Shown one piece after another: positions 44,112 through 55,662 of a stretch of 64,000 nucleotides of DNA; position 1 is the first letter of the stretch; every line of letters starts with the position of its first letter. The stretch covers positions 1-64,000 of the forward strand of contig NW_026970977.1 of the NCBI RefSeq assembly GCF_963678635.1, written 5' to 3'. The stretch comes from Symsagittifera roscoffensis. Taxonomy: Eukaryota > Xenacoelomorpha > Acoela > Convolutidae. Made by a program: the position numbers and the translations under genes. The notes beneath the pieces were generated by a model. It saw nothing but the letters and a program-made list of their open reading frames with translations, searched no databases and was not told the origin of the DNA.

Positions 44112-45599
44112 CCCCTGTTAACCGATCTGAGCTTGGCTATGAGAACTGATCCCTTAGCGCTGATCAGAGGATTCACGGAGTTTGTGACAGTGATCTATGG
44201 ACCAGCAGTCACGTTTGCGTTCCCTGACGTTAAGGTGGAGGCATATAGGAGGTCGGTGCTGCACCTGAACCTCATATCAGCAGTGGACGGTAGTACACTG
44301 AACTGGTGTGAACAGCACACATTGCGGGAGCTCATGAGTGAAGATCTGTTATTTACGAAAATATCGGAGCCGGAGATGACAGTCATCAATTTTGACGATC
44401 ACTTCCGTGATCGCATGGGAGACGTAGAAAGAGGACACACCGAAGTGTTTCCGAAGCTTTGGAATCTGAGACCCTATGATAAAACGAATGGTGAAATAAC
44501 CAGAGTGCCTCATCTCACTGCAGCATATCATAAAATGAGAGAAGAGACGAAGGACTGGGGTGATTACGAGAAGCTGCCGGAGGCAACCCCTGAATTCCCT
44601 CTGATAAGAAGGATGTTGCTCGGAGCAGTCTCCGTGGTACAAACTCCTAGGTTGGGAGCATTCGAATCCAATGAAAGGAGAGTAGGGAATTTCGTGGGAA
44701 CGATGGATCCATACTTTGTAGGGAGAAATGCCGCCGTGTTACAATACACACGATTTGCATATACGGATCAAGCGACGAGAAGGCGAATAAGCAACGCCGC
44801 GACTCCCGAGCCTGAAAGATTTGACGAGGAATGGACGGGATTAGGCTTAGCTCCGATGAAGATGAGAGGCAGGACCGAACTTCCTGAAGCCTCCTTGATC
44901 CTGACTAGTGTGAAACCGGAGTTGAAAGTGGGAGGAACACTGCAGGCGAGAACCTTCCTAGCACCCTTCGGCTGCGAGGAAATCAAAGTGGTCCATGGAG
45001 AAGAGGAAGATAGATCGGCCGGTATATTGATAATACCGAAGTTTCCGGAAGAAACCGACAATGATAAGCAAGGACCCTCGAGCTCAAAGAAGGATAACTC
45101 AGAAGGAGATGACGGACAGGGAGGAAGCCGTCAAACTGAAGAACCCATGCAACAAGATGCAAGTCAAGCTGGTGGGGAAGACGACAGGGCATCGACAGGA
45201 GGAGCATCCAGCCTGGATTTCAATATCTTCAGTGATCTTGAGAACAACGCAGATAAGTTGGAGACGACTGAGCCAGCGGATGAAGGCATCTCGACACTGG
45301 AGCCTCCGTCAGCCTTTATGGAAATGAAACGGAATTTGCCGGAGAGCAGCTCTCCTGGCAATTCAAGGAATAACGACCAAAGAATCCTCATGGAATCACC
45401 TAGAAGGAGAAGAATAGAGGCCTCAGCCAGAGTACCTTGCTTGGGAACGCTGCCCGAAGAAGAATGGGAAGTAAATCATCGAGACCACGAGAGTAGGACG
45501 GGATGCAAATTGGACAGAGTGGCGTTCATGGAAGAAGTCTGGACAATGGTTCAGAGCTATGGGACCCAGTCCATTCTGAAAACGGGTATCAACCCTTGA
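44112..45599 (+). pseudogene. ORF2 segment with acidic low-complexity end, unit A
   Basis: Same frame directly after TAG 44109-44111. A globular part (LALIRGFTEFVTVIYGPAVT, LLFTKISEPEMTVINFDDHF) is followed by a Ser/Asp/Glu/Gln-rich region (45050-45400). It ends at TGA 45597-45599, which overlaps the ATG of the next frame as TGATG. I do not recognise a family. Confidence 0.5.
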
Positions 45600-46696
45600 T
45601 GAGGGAAGTCCTTGACAAGCTTGATGAGTGTGAAGGGAGACTGAGTGAGTTGTTGATCGACTCGGTCACTGATGAAAGTGAAGCAAATTCTCCCATCAAG
45701 ATGACACCGCAGGACGATAAAGGAGAGGTGGTGTATCTGTCAAGAACCAGGAGAGGGACGATGCGATCAAAAATGGTGATTGATAAGATCAATGCGATGA
45801 AAATGAAGTTAGGCAGCAGAGTGATACCGAGGAGAGTCGGAAAGACGAAGGTGGATTCGGAGATATCGATGAAAGCTGTTAACTCAGCGAAAAGGAAACG
45901 AGTCGAAGAGGTCATGGATTTGGGACAAGGTGATTATCAATTGCCTGGCACCGACAAATTGTTGACTGATATAGCGATGATGCCACCCATTCTCATGGCG
46001 GGAATAAAGTCAACAGGTTATAAATCCAAAAGTAGTGACCGCACTCTGACTGGAGCAACCTTGGAAATGGAAATACTCAGCCAATGTGGAGAGAGCAAGA
46101 TGAAAGACTTTAAGCTGAAGATGAATCATGGAAAGGGAAATGTCGCAGGACAACTAGTACCAGTGGAGTATAACCGACTGACGGTATCGGAGGCTGTGTC
46201 GATAGATGAACCGGCCGGTGGATACATGGAAATGTTGGAATACCAAAACTCGGCTAAAGGGTACGTGATGGCTCTGGAAGACAAGGATGCCATGGAGGGT
46301 TATCTGGAGACAATGTTACAAGGCACCACCCTCAAGCAGAAGGCGTACGGGACTTTAGCATCGTCTGAGATACAGGCAGAAACGATGGAGCAGTTGGTGA
46401 GCCTTCCATGGAAAGCAGTGGTATTAAGGTATTTCGAAGAAGAGATGAGGACTACGCCAAGAATACACGCTCTCGTGGCAGTACCTTACATAAGAACAGA
46501 GTTACAACTGAGGTTTGCCTGGTGCATGATGGGACTAACTCGTCAAGAGTATGATTCAGAAGAAAAGAAGAGGTCAAAAGAAGAGAAGGTTTTCCTTATG
46601 ACGAACCTGAGGGATCTGATAGTCCAAGAGGGAGCAGCAGTAGCGTGTGCGAAGCGGAGAAACGCTCTCTGTTTCATCCGATTCATGATAGAGTAG
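45599..46696 (+). CDS. ORF2 late segment (366 aa), unit A
   Basis: ATG 45599 (MREVLDKLDECEGRL) overlaps the preceding TGA. Lys/Arg-rich to about residue 110 (KMKLGSRVIPRRVGKTKV), then a helical region with EYNRLTVSEAVS and GYLETMLQGTTLKQKAYG. It stops at TAG 46694-46696, and the same frame then continues until the duplication junction at 46850. No homolog recognised. It could be an independent frame or the continuation of ORF2 after a frameshift. Confidence 0.5.
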   Translation: MREVLDKLDECEGRLSELLIDSVTDESEANSPIKMTPQDDKGEVVYLSRTRRGTMRSKMVIDKINAMKMKLGSRVIPRRVGKTKVDSEISMKAVNSAKRKRVEEVMDLGQGDYQLPGTDKLLTDIAMMPPILMAGIKSTGYKSKSSDRTLTGATLEMEILSQCGESKMKDFKLKMNHGKGNVAGQLVPVEYNRLTVSEAVSIDEPAGGYMEMLEYQNSAKGYVMALEDKDAMEGYLETMLQGTTLKQKAYGTLASSEIQAETMEQLVSLPWKAVVLRYFEEEMRTTPRIHALVAVPYIRTELQLRFAWCMMGLTRQEYDSEEKKRSKEEKVFLMTNLRDLIVQEGAAVACAKRRNALCFIRFMIE

Positions 46697-46851
46697 ATTT
46701 CAGTACCTGCATTGAACACTTATGTTAAGATGCTGAGGGAAGGCGATGAGCGAGCGAAAGCCTTACTTTTGCTAGCACTGCTAGATATGCAGCAAAGCAA
46801 ACCGATGAGGGTGAATATGAAAGAACCCGAGGAGTTAGAGCCCATGAGAAA

Positions 46852-48426
46852 GTGATGCGGATGATGGGTGGATTGTTAGAAAGAGAAGTGACCAGAGATG
46901 ACCCCGAGTGGACAGCAGCAGTGGCATCGCTAACAGTCAGTGAGAAGGTGAAGATCATGCCGTCCAGACGACAGCACGCAGAGAACGAGAGGGATTGTAG
47001 GACAATAGTTCAGCAACTAGTATCCTCAATACCCCACGAGATTTTAACCAGTACTTCTTACGGACAGAAAGAACAGGGGAGAAGCAAGCGAAAGAAAATC
47101 GTCACCTTTGTGGACCAGGATAAGGAAGGTGAAAAGGCAGAACAAAATCTGCTGCAAGACTATTTGTCCGGGGAGACGAATGATGAGAAGAACCAGCGAT
47201 CACAAGATCAACACCCGGGACAAGAAAGTTTGTCCGGGGAGTCTGAGATAGACGAGAAAATTCCTGATGAGAAAAAGGACCTAGAGAACAGGGTTTTGTC
47301 CGGGGAGTTCAGATGGATGCGAAGAAGGCACAGACATGATCTGGAGAAGCGTGCAGTCTCCAGCACAACCTCTTCAAAAGATGACAATTCCCGAAATTCA
47401 GGAATGGACACCTATTCAGACAGGAACTCGAGGTCGGGATCAGAACTGTCCGAACTAGCGATCCACACACTACTAGTGGAAACTCGGGCAAATGATCTGG
47501 ACGGAGAGGTGTACCAGATTCTTGACAGCGATCGCTACCTTATACCAAGCGAAAGAGTCTTTGACAACGCAGCGGATGATTTGGAGACAATAGCGGTATC
47601 GAAACGTTCGATAAATTTGTTGCCACAAAAAGAGGTAGTCAGGACTGATCTTCAGCCGTTCAAGCAAGAAACACAGCAGCTGGCGAAGATTTGGTGCGTT
47701 AAGATGGAAGAAGACACATATCAGCCCAATGAACTGAATAGTCAGATGAGGGTCATGGAGACGTACTTGAAGGCGAGATACAGACTCTCGGATCCTCTAA
47801 GGGCCCAGAGAAATGATCGCATGACAAGTAACCTGAAAAGGTGGATCGAGAATGGTGCTCCGGATAAAGGGGACCTCGATGAAGATAGTTATCGTATCCT
47901 GAGACAGTACTTCATGCAGAAGGAAGGGAGGTTATATTTGAACAAGGACGGGATTGTGGCATGCAAGAGAAGAGAAGAAGACAAAGTCCTATACAAGTAT
48001 AACGCGATAGTGTTGCCGCAACTCTATCAGACAGAACTATTATTAAGGTCGCATGATCAGGTGGGCCATCAGGGGATCGATAAAGTATATCAGAGAATCC
48101 TGAAGCGCTTTGAGTGGCCTGGAATGAAAAAGGCATGCGAGAAGTGGGTAACAGCATGTCTGTCAAGCCAACAGGTCAAGGATCCAAGGAAGTTGCGATT
48201 TCCTTTACAATCGATCGAGTCGTCTGAATTCAATGAGGTGGTGCAGATATATCACCAAAAGATATGCATGACAGACAGTGGTTATAATCAGGTGTTTGTC
48301 ATGATAGATCATTTTACGAAGTATGCAGAGGCCGTGCCCTGCATAACTGCCTCGGCGGAAGAGACATGCGACCACCTGATCAATACGTGGATAGCGAGAC
48401 ATGGTTGTCCGATGACGTTTCAATAG
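46852..48426 (+). pseudogene. pol: Pol linker and integrase start, unit B
   Basis: Begins at the duplication junction and reads without interruption through the linker, where unit A has a 2-bp deletion. Three LSGE repeats are present. The integrase zinc domain again has Ser for the last Cys. The region 47680-47910 holds the cluster of differences from unit A. In addition D1 of the core is Tyr (QIYHQ instead of QIDHQ, near 48250). TAG 48424-48426 is shared with unit A. Confidence 0.85.
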
Positions 48427-49521
48427 GATAATGGAACAGCTTTCGTAGGAGAGCTTACTAAAGAGCTTATGAGACGCTCAGGTTGCTCAGGCTCACTCCA
48501 CGACATACCACCCTCAGACGAATGGCTTAGTGGAAAGACAGAATAGGACGTTAGTGTCGATGCTGAGATTATATTGTTCCAGGTACATGACCGATTGGGA
48601 CAGATACCTTCCACAGGTGATGGGAGCCTATAACAGCACGCAACACTCCACCACCGGAGTCACCCCTACATCATGCTAACTGGACACGAAAAGTCTTTAC
48701 CCTTAACCTTTTTCTACCCAGAATATGAGGGAAAGAAAACGTCTCCACAGGTCTATGTGAGGGATGTAATTAGACGTCAGCAAGAGTGTAGACAAGAGTG
48801 TAGACAAAATACTCAGCAAGCGCAGGCAAGGCAGAGGAAAAGATTTGATAAGAAAGCAGCTGGTGCAAAAGCTTACTCGGTAGGAGATTACCTATGGGTA
48901 TTTCAAAACGTCATACCACCGAAAAGAACAAAAAAGCTTTTAAAAAAGTGGAGGGGACCCTTCATGATTACGGAGGTGCACCAGGAGGGACGCTTTTATA
49001 AACTGAATACGGGCTGAGCTGCTCATTACGAAAACATTAAGCCACACAATCCATCGACAGAAGACTGGTGTATACCTGCAGACATGGAAGAAGGGGATTA
49101 TCTAATGATGGACCCTGCTTGTGAGGTCAATGAGAAGGACACCAGGGAAAAGAACGATGGAAATGATGTCATAGAGGAAGGAACGAGTACGCCACTGGAC
49201 CTGGATCCAAATGACGTGATTGAAGCAGACGATGAAACTTTACCCTACGCAGAAGAGGACTGGCAGGACCCTGAACAAAGGGAGGTTCCTAAGAACTTGG
49301 AACCGGATCTTCCGTTCACGATACAGACTCGTCAGAAGGACGGGACAAGACCCAGAAAGAATTACAATCCTTACGGTGACGACTTTGTAGTGGATAGGGT
49401 AGATCTGAAGAAGATAGTGGAGGAAGTAGTGGGTCTAGAAGAAATAACTGTGTCACAAGACATTGACATAGTCGATGATCACGATGATGAGTGGGTCGAC
49501 GACCAATCGAAACCGAGGTAG
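48427..49521 (+). pseudogene. pol: Integrase end and acidic tail, unit B
   Basis: Same lesions as unit A: the 2-bp deletion before the catalytic Glu, the TGA after LNTG at 49015-49017, and the 1-bp deletion near 49515. These mutations predate the duplication. Confidence 0.82.
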
Positions 49522-50402
49522 AATTCGACGACGAGCAACAGCAGTCATATGAACAAGACTTGACGAACCTGCGTGTCCTAGAGTGGCTGAACGAAATGAC
49601 CTCGGACCCAGAGGGGACCAGCGTCACGATTCAAGACGTAGATCGTGAAAGCATGAAATACATCAAGACCGAACGAGATGATCTTTCCTGGGCTGCCCAG
49701 GAAGGACGACTACTCATTCCAGCTTCTAACCTCGACTTGATACCCGGTATGCGATCGACGGGGACGTCGATGGATGTTTTTGTCCGGGGAGTGGGGGTAG
49801 GACTTACCCACACTGAAAACTTGATAATAAAAAAATTAAGAGTAGCAAGAGAAACAGGAGACTTAGAAGCAGAAACAGGCGAAGAACCTAAGAAACCTGA
49901 CAAAGGTAGGGTAGTTGAGTCATATTTTAACTTACCAAATGAATATTCAAGTAACATAATACTAACAGACAGTGATTTCATACTCACAATTAGAACATGT
50001 GCAATAGCAATCACAGCAGACATGAGTTTTAGGACAGCGTTAGCAGCAGATTTTAAGAGAGAATACAAAAACGTGGAATTCCTTTGGAAGCAAAGACCAG
50101 GAATAGGGGGCGTAGCGGCCTTACCTCCGGCGGCGTCGCAGATACCGGAAAAATACCTATGCTTCTTGGTAACGAGGGCGACGGAGAAGCAGCACGTGGA
50201 CCCAGAGAACCTAGTCTTGTCCTTGACGAGGCTGAGGGACTTCCTCGTGGAAATGGACGTGAAGGAACTCTCGCTTCCAGTGTACGATCCGAACAGAGGA
50301 CGACTGCATCCTCGGGAATTGTACGCGCTTGTACACGTGATTTTCTCTGATACTAATATACAAGTATATTTACATCAGAAATATTACTTAAGTATAGGCT
50401 GA
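49491..50402 (+). CDS. TARG1-like macrodomain with upstream tail, unit B (uninterrupted frame)
   Basis: Identical in protein sequence to the unit A copy (39439-40350) as far as I can see; the macrodomain is at about 49917-50387. Same substitution of Gly for the TARG1 catalytic Asp. Confidence 0.8.
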   Translation: MGRRPIETEVEFDDEQQQSYEQDLTNLRVLEWLNEMTSDPEGTSVTIQDVDRESMKYIKTERDDLSWAAQEGRLLIPASNLDLIPGMRSTGTSMDVFVRGVGVGLTHTENLIIKKLRVARETGDLEAETGEEPKKPDKGRVVESYFNLPNEYSSNIILTDSDFILTIRTCAIAITADMSFRTALAADFKREYKNVEFLWKQRPGIGGVAALPPAASQIPEKYLCFLVTRATEKQHVDPENLVLSLTRLRDFLVEMDVKELSLPVYDPNRGRLHPRELYALVHVIFSDTNIQVYLHQKYYLSIG

Positions 50403-50801
50403 GTGACGTGCGAGAGGGTGTTAGGCTAAAGACTAAAATGTATGTAATGTGTGATATGTGTGCTACGTTATGTTATGTGTTATGTTATTAAGATCGTGGG
50501 TAAGAAGGGGTTAGTGACCATGAACAACTGAATGACGATCTTAGGAATAGATCCAAAGTTTGGACTGTCCAATCTTAGGTCGAATTCCAAAATTTTAGAG
50601 ACCGATTGATTTTAATAAAATTTAGGATAAATATCTTTTTATCTGAACTGTTTTAAAGCAAATTTTAACGATATATGTTAAAGTGAGACTGACAAGTGTG
50701 ATATTTGTGACTTCTTTTCTAGATCCTGATTGATCATTTAATTACTCACTTGAGTCAAAACCTTGGAATCGAGTCGAATCAAGTCAAATCTGAAAAACAG
50801 T
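50403..50801 (+). other. ORF1-ORF2 spacer with splice-acceptor-like site, unit B
   Basis: Pyrimidine tract and AG at 50709-50722. One difference from unit A nearby (TGATCAT against TGAACAT). Confidence 0.65.
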
Positions 50802-51896
50802 ATGGACAATTTCAACTTGGATGAATTGATGGACCTGACAGAGGCATATGTAGGACCGATGATAGATGCGATCTATCGTCGGCTGATCAATCGAGACTTC
50901 GCTCTGGAGGACCCAGAGGTAGTCATGTTGCTGACCGCCCTGATCAACATCTTGGGGCATGACAACCGTGGAGACCGCCCCACGGAAGTCCTGTTGATGG
51001 CAGCATATGGAGAGAGGGGAGTACTAGACCGCCCGAACATGAGAGTGATGAGGTGGAGAAACGGGGCTCTCTCAGGGAGTGACTTGGCGAATGAGCCTGG
51101 ATTGGGAAGTTCTAGGACTTACCAACCAGGTGAGATGCCTATGCCCTCCAAGCCCAAACCTGGGCTGACGAGAATGCATCAGGAGATGAACAGCGAGGCT
51201 GCCTCGTCTGGTTCACCACTGAGAGCAGCTTTGCCACCAAAGAGGGCGAAAGTAGGACAGAAGGTTCAGACGAACCAAACCATGCAAGATCTGGATGAGA
51301 TGAAGGATGAACTGGAAAGTACGAAGAAGGAGCTGGACGAGATGACCAAAAGCATGCTCAAGATGGAGGACGATCGAGACATGTGGAGAAAATTGTTCGA
51401 AGACTGCAACAAAAAGCAGGGTCAAGAAATTGAGCGCTTGAGGCAGGACTACAAAGAGCGATCGGAACAGATGGCGTTGACAACGGCCGTGGAGAAAGTG
51501 ATACCTGCAAGGAATATTCCTCATGGGCAGTCCCCGATGGAGCTCTTGACGCCTCGAGAAATGAGTCAAACAACGGAGACACGGCTCCCGACAGAGACAA
51601 ATCGAGTAACGATCCCGGACCCTAGTGACACCTTGGGTGACCCCGTCGTGGAACAAACGGTGAGGAAGCTGATAGAGACAGCTGGACGACTGGTCGCCAT
51701 CAAGAATGCGCCAGGTTCCGGGGTGACTACCCCCTATGGAACGATCGACGACGCGGGCAGAGTACGACTCTCCCGACTCTCCCAGACCATGATCAGACAG
51801 GGGATAAGTGACGTACAAAAGAACAATCAATTGAAATATAATTTCACGGGAGTTCCGGAGACAGATCCGAGAGCTTGCTCAATCGAGCGACTTTGA
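50802..51896 (+). pseudogene. ORF2 N-terminal region, unit B
   Basis: ATG 50802. Same structure as unit A, including loss of the SGNH domain and the TGA at 51894-51896. A 9-bp direct repeat near 51770 adds the residues RLS. Confidence 0.75.
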
Positions 51897-53132
51897 GTGC
51901 TGAAGGAAGAAGGAACAGCGAGTGACGCGGTGATTACCACCTTTGTGCCTCCTAGCCTGGAAACACGCTTGGGTACGGTTCCGGCCGTCACGAACTACCG
52001 GCAACAGAGCTCAAGCGAACCAGGTCAAAAGACAGACGTACAGGATCGATTGGGAGAAGCGCCGATGAGAAGGACCATCCATCCTAGGGGAAGAATAGGA
52101 CCTGTCAACCCAATCGAAGAGACAGCCGGCACGTCTAGATCGGACACGAGATTGGAGACGACAAGTACCAGTCGAGAGGAGAGACGCCCGGGCAGAGGCT
52201 CGTTGATGTGGTCAAGACCCATACCGTCTCCCTGGCATGCATACAAAGACGAGCTAAGGAAGCTGGATCTCCAGAGGGTAAGCTTCATCGAAGATGCAAG
52301 GAGGATGCTGAATGGAGCGACGCTATCCGTCAGCACATTGTACTCGATAACCGGCGTAGACTGGTTGATAGCCGCTAGCATAAATTTCAGCTCCACGACG
52401 GCCTTGAGATTTGCTGACCTAGAGGGACTGCCCTCTAACAACACAATGGTACCAGTGAACGCGAGACCATTGCAAGACGTGAGATTGAATCATGATGAAG
52501 GGAATCGAGAAGAGAGACCTGGAAGATTTCTAGTGACAAGGGCGCCGATCGGACAACATGTGAAGATGTTCAGGCAAGTAAGCTCACCCCCTGGTCATGT
52601 GAAGGAGAGAATATACCCAAAACTAGTGAATCAAGATGGTGATGTCCAAAGATACGGCGGATTGAAAGCGATAAAGAAAGATGAGACCATCTTCGCCGCC
52701 TATGACAAAACAGAAATGAGGAAGGCCAAGATTATGATAGTAGCGAATTCAGAGTTCGTGTACACCTCCAAGTCTCTGTTTTGGCTGGACGTCATAATGT
52801 TGGTAGCGGTCGACCTGGACCTACTGCAATCGATATCTCTGGCTATAGGGGTACAAAGGCAGACGGACATGAACCCAATTACGATCGTGTTTGCTGGCAT
52901 CAATGACCATCTACACAGTAGACGTTTTCTGAGCAGACTCAGAGATCCTACAACGGCAGAGAACGCTGTGTGGCCAGCGATAAAAGATATCCTTGAGTCG
53001 ATGAGTGAAGTGGTGGATGCGACGAAGGAGGGGTCGTTCACCAAAGTGACACCGAGAATAGTATGCACATCTCCCGGATGGACTGAAATTTGTGTATGCG
53101 ATTGTGACCTTGCTTTCGGAAAGAAAGTATGA
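51897..53132 (+). pseudogene. ORF2 middle region, unit B
   Basis: As unit A 41836-43071, with the same 22-bp deletion near 53064. One visible change is HAYKDEL instead of HVYKDEL. GIND motif near 52890. Confidence 0.6.
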
Positions 53133-54174
53133 TGTGATCATATCAGCCTCGAATCGCATGATAGAGATGGAGAACCTGAGGCCACTCAAGGCTGAACTAC
53201 CTGCAGTGTGGTCAGATATCTCAAACGCGATGAGAGGATTCAAGGACCATGCGCTACACATGTTAGTGTTGGACGAGGTGCTGGGGTTGGAACTGTCCAG
53301 TTTCAGCCGACAGCTCAAAATGAAACCGGGAATAGACGACGACCATCGAGTGATTGCGGCGATGTCCAACGACTTATGGTTCCAAGCAATGGAAGTGACA
53401 GGTGAAAACACGAGGAGGAAAAATTCACTAGAGACGAGAGCTCATTTGGAGGCGATGGTTTTGAGAACCAAGCCGGAAGCCAACCAGTGGCTACACCTGA
53501 ATCCTAGAGTAGCGGCATTGGGTGCAGATGCTTTTGAGCAAGGCCCTGTGATAGTCACAAAGATCCATGCCTACTTGTTGAAGGAGGTGAACCTGGCGGA
53601 AAATGCCGGAGAAAAGACCGCTGAATTTGTGAACAGAATGTGTCTGATTACTCTGGAAACCTTCTGGACCCAGGAAGTGAAGGGACAGGAGGGCTTTGAA
53701 CGGACAGACAGCATGCTGGAAGGGTTGGGAGCCGGATGGACCGCGTCCTTCTTGGCAAAAGTCTACCCGAAAGTCTCGCATTACTTGATAAAAGAATTCC
53801 TCCAAGCAGTAGTGGAAGTGTCAATAGTGGAACTAATAGCCTTGTTCGTGACATTTGGAGCAGAGAGTTTCGTGAAAGGACCGGCGATGCTGCTCAACGA
53901 AGGAATCCAGAACCTGCGGTTAGGTGGACTTCTGACATTGATTGCGATTACCCACGGAAACTTGGGAGGACTAATGAAATTGACACGTTGTCCAGAGCAG
54001 ATGAGAGAGAGAGTGAGGAAATTAGACATGAAGAAATCCACGGACTCGTGGAATAAGATAAGAGACCTGAGGCACACTCTTATACAATATCCTTTACAAC
54101 AAAATTGCTTTGGAACGGGAGAAGACGAGACTATTGAAAGAGAGGAAGATGTTAGACGACATGTTGGAGGCTAG
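53092..54174 (+). CDS. ORF2 segment following the GIND region, unit B (uninterrupted)
   Basis: 360 codons open to TAG 54172-54174. This copy lacks the 2-bp deletion of unit A and shows the continuous sequence across FERTDSMLEGLGAGW. It is mostly helical, with hydrophobic stretches at about 53795-53980. No catalytic motif is recognised. The start at 53092 is only where the frame opens after the upstream frameshift, not a natural start. Confidence 0.55.
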   Translation: MYAIVTLLSERKYDVIISASNRMIEMENLRPLKAELPAVWSDISNAMRGFKDHALHMLVLDEVLGLELSSFSRQLKMKPGIDDDHRVIAAMSNDLWFQAMEVTGENTRRKNSLETRAHLEAMVLRTKPEANQWLHLNPRVAALGADAFEQGPVIVTKIHAYLLKEVNLAENAGEKTAEFVNRMCLITLETFWTQEVKGQEGFERTDSMLEGLGAGWTASFLAKVYPKVSHYLIKEFLQAVVEVSIVELIALFVTFGAESFVKGPAMLLNEGIQNLRLGGLLTLIAITHGNLGGLMKLTRCPEQMRERVRKLDMKKSTDSWNKIRDLRHTLIQYPLQQNCFGTGEDETIEREEDVRRHVGG

Positions 54175-55662
54175 CCCCTGTTAACCGATCTGAGCTTGGC
54201 TATGAGAACTGATCCCTTAGCGCTGATCAGAGGATTCACGGAGTTTGTGACAGTGATCTATGGACCAGCAGTCACGTTTGCGTTCCCTGACGTTAAGGTG
54301 GAGGCATATAGGAGGTCGGTGCTGCACCTGAACCTCATATCAGCAGTGGACGGTAGTACACTGAACTGGTGTGAACAGCACACATTGCGGGAGCTCATGA
54401 GTGAAGATCTGTTATTTACGAAAATATCGGAGCCGGAGATGACAGTCATCAATTTTGACGATCACTTCCGTGATCGCATGGGAGACGTAGAAAGAGGACA
54501 CACCGAAGTGTTTCCGAAGCTTTGGAATCTGAGACCCTATGATAAAACGAATGGTGAAATAACCAGAGTGCCTCATCTCACTGCAGCATATCATAAAATG
54601 AGAGAAGAGACGAAGGACTGGGGTGATTACGAGAAGCTGCCGGAGGCAACCCCTGAATTCCCTCTGATAAGAAGGATGTTGCTCGGAGCAGTCTCCGTGG
54701 TACAAACTCCTAGGTTGGGAGCATTCGAATCCAATGAAAGGAGAGTAGGGAATTTCGTGGGAACGATGGATCCATACTTTGTAGGGAGAAATGCCGCCGT
54801 GTTACAATACACACGATTTGCATATACGGATCAAGCGACGAGAAGGCGAATAAGCAACGCCGCGACTCCCGAGCCTGAAAGATTTGACGAGGAATGGACG
54901 GGATTAGGCTTAGCTCCGATGAAGATGAGAGGCAGGACCGAACTTCCTGAAGCCTCCTTGATCCTGACTAGTGTGAAACCGGAGTTGAAAGTGGGAGGAA
55001 CACTGCAGGCGAGAACCTTCCTAGCACCCTTCGGCTGCGAGAAAATCAAAGTGGTCCATGGAGAAGAGGAAGATAGATCGGCCGGTATATTGATAATACC
55101 GAAGTTTCCGGAAGAAACCGACAATGATAAGCAAGGACCCTCGAGCTCAAAGAAGGATAACTCAGAAGGAGATGACGGACAGGGAGGAAGCCGTCAAACT
55201 GAAGAACCCATGCAACAAGATGCAAGTCAAGCTGGTGGGGAAGACGACAGGGCATCGACAGGAGGAGCATCCAGCCTGGATTTCAATATCTTCAGTGATC
55301 TTGAGAACAACGCAGATAAGTTGGAGACGACTGAGCCAGCGGATGAAGGCATCTCGACACTGGAGCCTCCGTCAGCCTTTATGGAAATGAAACGGAATTT
55401 GCCGGAGAGCAGCTCTCCTGGCAATTCAAGGAATAACGACCAAAGAATCCTCATGGAATCACCTAGAAGGAGAAGAATAGAGGCCTCAGCCAGAGTACCT
55501 TTCTTGGGAACGCTGCCCGAAGAAGAATGGGAAGTAAATCATCGAGACCACGAGAGTAGGACGGGATGCAAATTGGACAGAGTGGCGTTCATGGAAGAAG
55601 TCTGGACAATGGTTCAGAGCTATGGGACCCAGTCCATTCTGAAAACGGGTATCAACCCTTGA
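54175..55662 (+). CDS. ORF2 segment with acidic low-complexity end, unit B
   Basis: Same frame as the preceding segment after its TAG; first ATG at 54202. Differs from unit A at two residues that I see (Glu to Lys near 55041, Cys to Phe near 55502). Ends at TGA 55660-55662, overlapping ATG 55662. Confidence 0.5.
   Translation, partial: PLLTDLSLAMRTDPLALIRGFTEFVTVIYGPAVTFAFPDVKVEAYRRSVLHLNLISAVDGSTLNWCEQHTLRELMSEDLLFTKISEPEMTVINFDDHFRDRMGDVERGHTEVFPKLWNLRPYDKTNGEITRVPHLTAAYHKMREETKDWGDYEKLPEATPEFPLIRRMLLGAVSVVQTPRLGAFESNERRVGNFVGTMDPYFVGRNAAVLQYTRFAYTDQATRRRISNAATPEPERFDEEWTGLGLAPMKMRGRTELPEASLILTSVKPELKVGGTLQARTFLAPFGCEKIKVVHGEEEDRSAGILIIPKFPEETDNDKQGPSSSKKDNSEGDDGQGGSRQTEEPMQQDASQAGGEDDRASTGGASSLDFNIFSDLENNADKLETTEPADEGISTLEPPSAFMEMKRNLPESSSPGNSRNNDQRILMESPRRRRIEASARVPFLGTLPEEEWEVNHRDHESRTGCKLDRVAFMEEVWTMVQSYGTQSILKTGINP

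Larger units (their letters stand above)
36803..46852 (+). repeat. Tandem duplication, unit A
   Basis: 10,050 bp from the Pol linker, through integrase, macrodomain and ORF2, to the ORF2 segment ending MRKV. It is repeated directly by unit B. The junction at 46850-46852 shares only AAG between the two joined sequences, so the duplication arose with 3-bp microhomology, not through long homologous repeats. Confidence 0.9.
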
